DNA of 50,712 bases, taken from contig CAYWYQ010000004.1 in NCBI GenBank assembly GCA_964462325.1, forward strand, positions 1 to 50,712, read 5' to 3'. The notes beneath the pieces were generated by a model. That model was not told the origin of the DNA, made no database searches, and saw only the letters and a program-made list of their open reading frames with translations. Shown here piece after piece: positions 48,985 through 50,712 of the stretch. This DNA comes from CAYFMS01 sp964462325 (GTDB taxonomy: Bacteria; Patescibacteriota; Patescibacteriia; UBA9934). Both the position numbers and the translations under genes were made by a program. The number at the start of each line of letters is the position of its first letter. The first letter of the stretch is position 1.

Positions 48985-49425
48985 ATGTCAGAAGAAACAA
49001 AGACAGCAGAAGTTGCTGAAACAAAAGAGGAAACTTCAGCAGAAGTTCCTGCTAAGTTCGAAAAAATCGTTGCAGAAATTGAAACAATGTCTGTAATCGA
49101 TCTATCAGAATTGGTAAAGGTTCTAGAAGATAAGTTCGGAGTAAGCGCTGCTGCTCCTGCAATGATGATGGCTGCACCAGCCGGTGGAGCTGCAGAGGGT
49201 GGAGCAGAAGAGCAAACATCATTTGATGTAGAACTTACAGAAGTTGGAGGTTCTAAAATCAATGTAATTAAAGCTGTTCGAACTATAACTGGTGAAGGTT
49301 TGAAGGAAGCGAAGGGAATGGTTGACGGAGCGCCAACAGTTGTAAAGGCTGGAGCTTCTAAGGAAGAAGCTGAGGAGCTGAAGAAACAGTTGGAAGAAGC
49401 TGGAGCAACAGTAACTCTAAAATAG
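48985..49425 (+). CDS. rplL: 50S ribosomal protein L7/L12
   Basis: 146-aa stalk protein that recruits translation factors. N-terminal dimerisation region ('FEKIVAEIETMSVIDLSELVKVLEDKFGV'), Ala/Gly hinge ('AAAPAMMMAAPAGGAAEGG') and globular C-terminal domain ('EEQTSFDVELTEVGGSKINVIKAVRTITGEGLKEAKGMVDGAPTVVKAG'). An acidic N-terminal extension of about 22 residues precedes the usual start. It follows rplJ by 203 bases holding a palindrome. Confidence 0.97.
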   Translation: MSEETKTAEVAETKEETSAEVPAKFEKIVAEIETMSVIDLSELVKVLEDKFGVSAAAPAMMMAAPAGGAAEGGAEEQTSFDVELTEVGGSKINVIKAVRTITGEGLKEAKGMVDGAPTVVKAGASKEEAEELKKQLEEAGATVTLK

Positions 49426-49430
49426 TCCTT

Positions 49431-49545
49431 CACTTGAAAATGAGCGCATTGCGCACTCAGGTCTATGGTCCTCGCTCCATGTACCAATCAGTACACTCCG
49501 CTACGGTCCTCGATCTTCGCGCACACTGCATCTCATTTTCTGCAT
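49431..49545. repeat. GTAC-type long palindrome, copy 9 (after rplL)
   Basis: Starts six bases after the rplL stop. Arms CACTTGAAAATGAG (49431-49444) and CTCATTTTCTGCA (about 49532-49544); apex TGTAC-CAATCA-GTACA (49480-49495). Arms resemble those of copies 2 and 7. Confidence 0.65.
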
Positions 49546-49620
49546 GAATCAACTATTTTATAGTGAGGTGTTTTGTTAAATATCCTCATTGCATGATTCA
49601 GTTCTGAAACTTTATTCACG

Positions 49621-49683
49621 AATAGCCCAATCGGGCTATTTTGTGTATCCTGCTATTTTCATTCATCGTACTTTTCCAGTACG
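49621..49683 (+). terminator. Terminator-like hairpin of the rpl operon plus a lone GTAC apex
   Basis: AATAGCCC-AATC-GGGCTATT followed by TT (49621-49642), then CGTAC-TTTTCCA-GTACG (49667-49683), a GTAC apex for which I found no clear outer arms. Confidence 0.5.
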
Positions 49684-49760
49684 TCTGCGGTACAGGCTAG
49701 AATTTCACTGATATCTAACGCAATTATTGAACATTACTTTTCATACGTATGTATGATTTC

Positions 49761-49787
49761 AAAAAAGTCCCTTACGGGACTTTTTTG
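49761..49787 (+). terminator. Strong hairpin terminator
   Basis: AAAAAAGTCCC-TTAC-GGGACTTTTTT, symmetric, so usable in both directions. Confidence 0.7.
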
Positions 49788-49818
49788 TTTGTGCACTTCA
49801 GGATTCGTTGCTGAAAGA

Positions 49819-49893
49819 GAGGTCCGACTTCAATCAGTGGGACTGATTCAGTCGGCACCTCAGACCGAAAGCGAGAAGTCGGACCTTAAGTCG
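49819..49893. repeat. Degenerate TCCGAC palindrome mosaic
   Basis: GAGGTCCGACTT, CAATCAGTGGGACTGATT (hairpin), CAGTCGGCACCTCAGACC and AAGTCGGACCTTAAGT. Related to the mosaics at 14451, 22561 and 39278 but without a DnaA box. Confidence 0.45.
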
Positions 49894-49902
49894 TATTCTA
49901 GG

Positions 49903-49931
49903 TTGACAAAAGTGCTATTTTATGCTAGCGT
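49903..49931 (+). promoter_or_regulatory. Promoter of the terminal orphan gene
   Basis: TTGACA (49903-49908), 17-base spacer ending TGC, TAGCGT (49926-49931). The same TTGACA-17(TGC) design precedes the SUMF1-like and ABC exporter genes. Confidence 0.6.
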
Positions 49932-50014
49932 GACATTTGGGTTATATGTTGGATCTACGCTGAATGTACAGTATTTTACTGTATATTCGGGGTACATTCA
50001 ATTTGGAGGCATTC

Positions 50015-50506
50015 GTGAAACTTTTTTTTGTCAATCTCTCAGTCATTCTGCTGACGATAGTGGAAAAACTCGATGATTATTTGAGGAAGATCAAAAAAGA
50101 AGATGCATCAGTGTCACAGATATCGCAACAAGATCCTTCCGATTTCATCGCCGCTATTGTTCTGTCCGTAAGGGGCAAAATACATGACGTGAAACGGATG
50201 TCAGATCGTGCAAGAATTGAATTTGTGTACGCAATTTTGTATGTGATGCTTGTACGTAAGAGTACCGCACATGGCACCCCTCAGCTATTGAGCAACGAAG
50301 ATGTGGATGTGGCAACTACTATGGTAGATGAGTACTACCTTGCTGCCTACCCGGATGTGTTCATGGATCCGAAACTGAAGCATTTCGAGGCCTTTTTGCA
50401 GAGTATCTCTTACCAGGGACACCTTGAATCCAACTCTTCGTGGTGTTGGCAATCTCCTATCCAGCTTCTTGACGTTTGGCAAGAGATGGACCATTCGTTA
50501 CATTGA
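50015..50506 (+). CDS. Hypothetical protein
   Basis: 163 aa. GTG start supported by TTGGAGG seven bases upstream; the longer frame from 49964 lacks a ribosome site. An N-terminal hydrophobic stretch (MKLFFVNLSVILLTIVEKL) may be a helix or weak signal; the rest is helical and acidic, with 'YVMLVRKSTAHGTPQLLSNEDVDVATTMVDEYYLAAYPDVFMDP'. Not recognised. Its own promoter, ribosome site and terminator mark it as an independent accessory gene. Confidence 0.6.
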   Translation: MKLFFVNLSVILLTIVEKLDDYLRKIKKEDASVSQISQQDPSDFIAAIVLSVRGKIHDVKRMSDRARIEFVYAILYVMLVRKSTAHGTPQLLSNEDVDVATTMVDEYYLAAYPDVFMDPKLKHFEAFLQSISYQGHLESNSSWCWQSPIQLLDVWQEMDHSLH

Positions 50507-50531
50507 GAAGCCGCATATAAATGCGGATCGT

Positions 50532-50557
50532 AAGTCGTCACTCAGACGACTTTTTTT
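50532..50557 (+). terminator. Terminator of the terminal orphan gene
   Basis: AAGTCGTC-ACTCA-GACGACTT followed by T-rich sequence. Confidence 0.75.
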
Positions 50558-50595
50558 ATTTGTCAAAAATTAAGTCCGACTTAAACCGTATTCCT

Positions 50596-50631
50596 ATATC
50601 GGATATAAAACGCCTCTTTTATATCCGATAT
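50596..50631. repeat. 15-bp perfect inverted repeat
   Basis: ATATCGGATATAAAA (50596-50610) and its exact reverse complement (50617-50631) around a 6-nt CGCCTC loop. A second perfect hairpin CCCCAGTG-CTTGT-CACTGGGG follows at 50678-50698. No ORF is resolved before the window ends. Confidence 0.7.
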
Positions 50632-50712
50632 GGAAGAGAAAAGACGGAGGAAACAGGTTGACATTGCCCGCGGCAAGCCCCAGTGCTTGTCACTGGGGAA
50701 GGATAGCGGACA

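Noticed and set aside
49753..50076. 107-aa frame on the + strand
   Set aside because: It crosses a terminator, a repeat mosaic and the promoter of the next gene, and overlaps that gene out of frame.

Overview
The window reads as a piece of chromosome from a small-genome bacterium, most likely a member of the Candidate Phyla Radiation (Patescibacteria). This is an inference from protein style (two-carboxylate c subunit, archaeal-like UMP kinase, divergent MurG, the 'KPVIYLYP' domain, CPR-type surface proteins), moderate AT richness and dispersed palindromic repeats. TGA is used as a stop, so recoded lineages such as Gracilibacteria are unlikely.

Layout. 1-3000: the 3' part of a mannose-1-phosphate guanylyltransferase/isomerase gene, a GNAT gene inside a 19-bp inverted repeat, an unknown gene and a Ttd14/NadR-like ATPase. 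3050-10730: a complete F-type ATP synthase operon in canonical order (atpI/Z-like, B, E, F, H, A, G, D, C), with repeat-filled spacers before atpE, atpG and atpC. 10740-14320: a MEMO-CapA fusion protein and a 'KPVIYLYP' surface protein. 14540-16560: a RimJ-like GNAT, a coiled-coil protein, ribosomal protein L27 and a NifU-like protein. 16560-28550: cell-wall and division genes (mraY, ftsW, murG, and later murD, a PH-like membrane protein, an FtsB-like protein and a SurA-like protein), interrupted by tRNA-Lys, two orphan genes and a Ca2+ ATPase. 28900-34640: tRNA-Thr, ftsEX, a membrane glycosyltransferase, a lipoprotein and xseA. 34700-39230: a 1053-residue surface protein, xseB, a holin-4-like protein and UMP kinase. 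39460-44750: a SUMF1-like lipoprotein, two small membrane-anchored proteins, a PD-(D/E)XK nuclease and an ABC exporter. 45040-47950: an accessory block of MazG, GIY-YIG-DUF2075 ATPase, then DUF2188 and a HEPN-like protein behind a CIRCE heat-shock operator. 47950-50712: rplJ, rplL and an orphan gene.

Two genome-scale patterns stand out. First, most core genes lack a Shine-Dalgarno sequence, and many first genes of transcription units have an extended -10 box only 5-10 nt before the start codon, so leaderless transcripts are likely. Accessory genes instead have strong AGGAGG-type sites, and several also have TTGACA-17-TATAAT-type promoters. Second, the intergenic DNA is built from repeat families: about 100-140 nt near-full-length imperfect palindromes with a GTAC...GTAC apex, often starting at a stop codon; mosaics of GAGGTTCAACCTC and AGGTCCGACCT palindromes with perfect DnaA boxes (TTATCCACA); and 'GTCATTTCGA...' repeats. 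The GTAC hairpin family and the CIRCE-controlled accessory block are the best candidates for undescribed biology.
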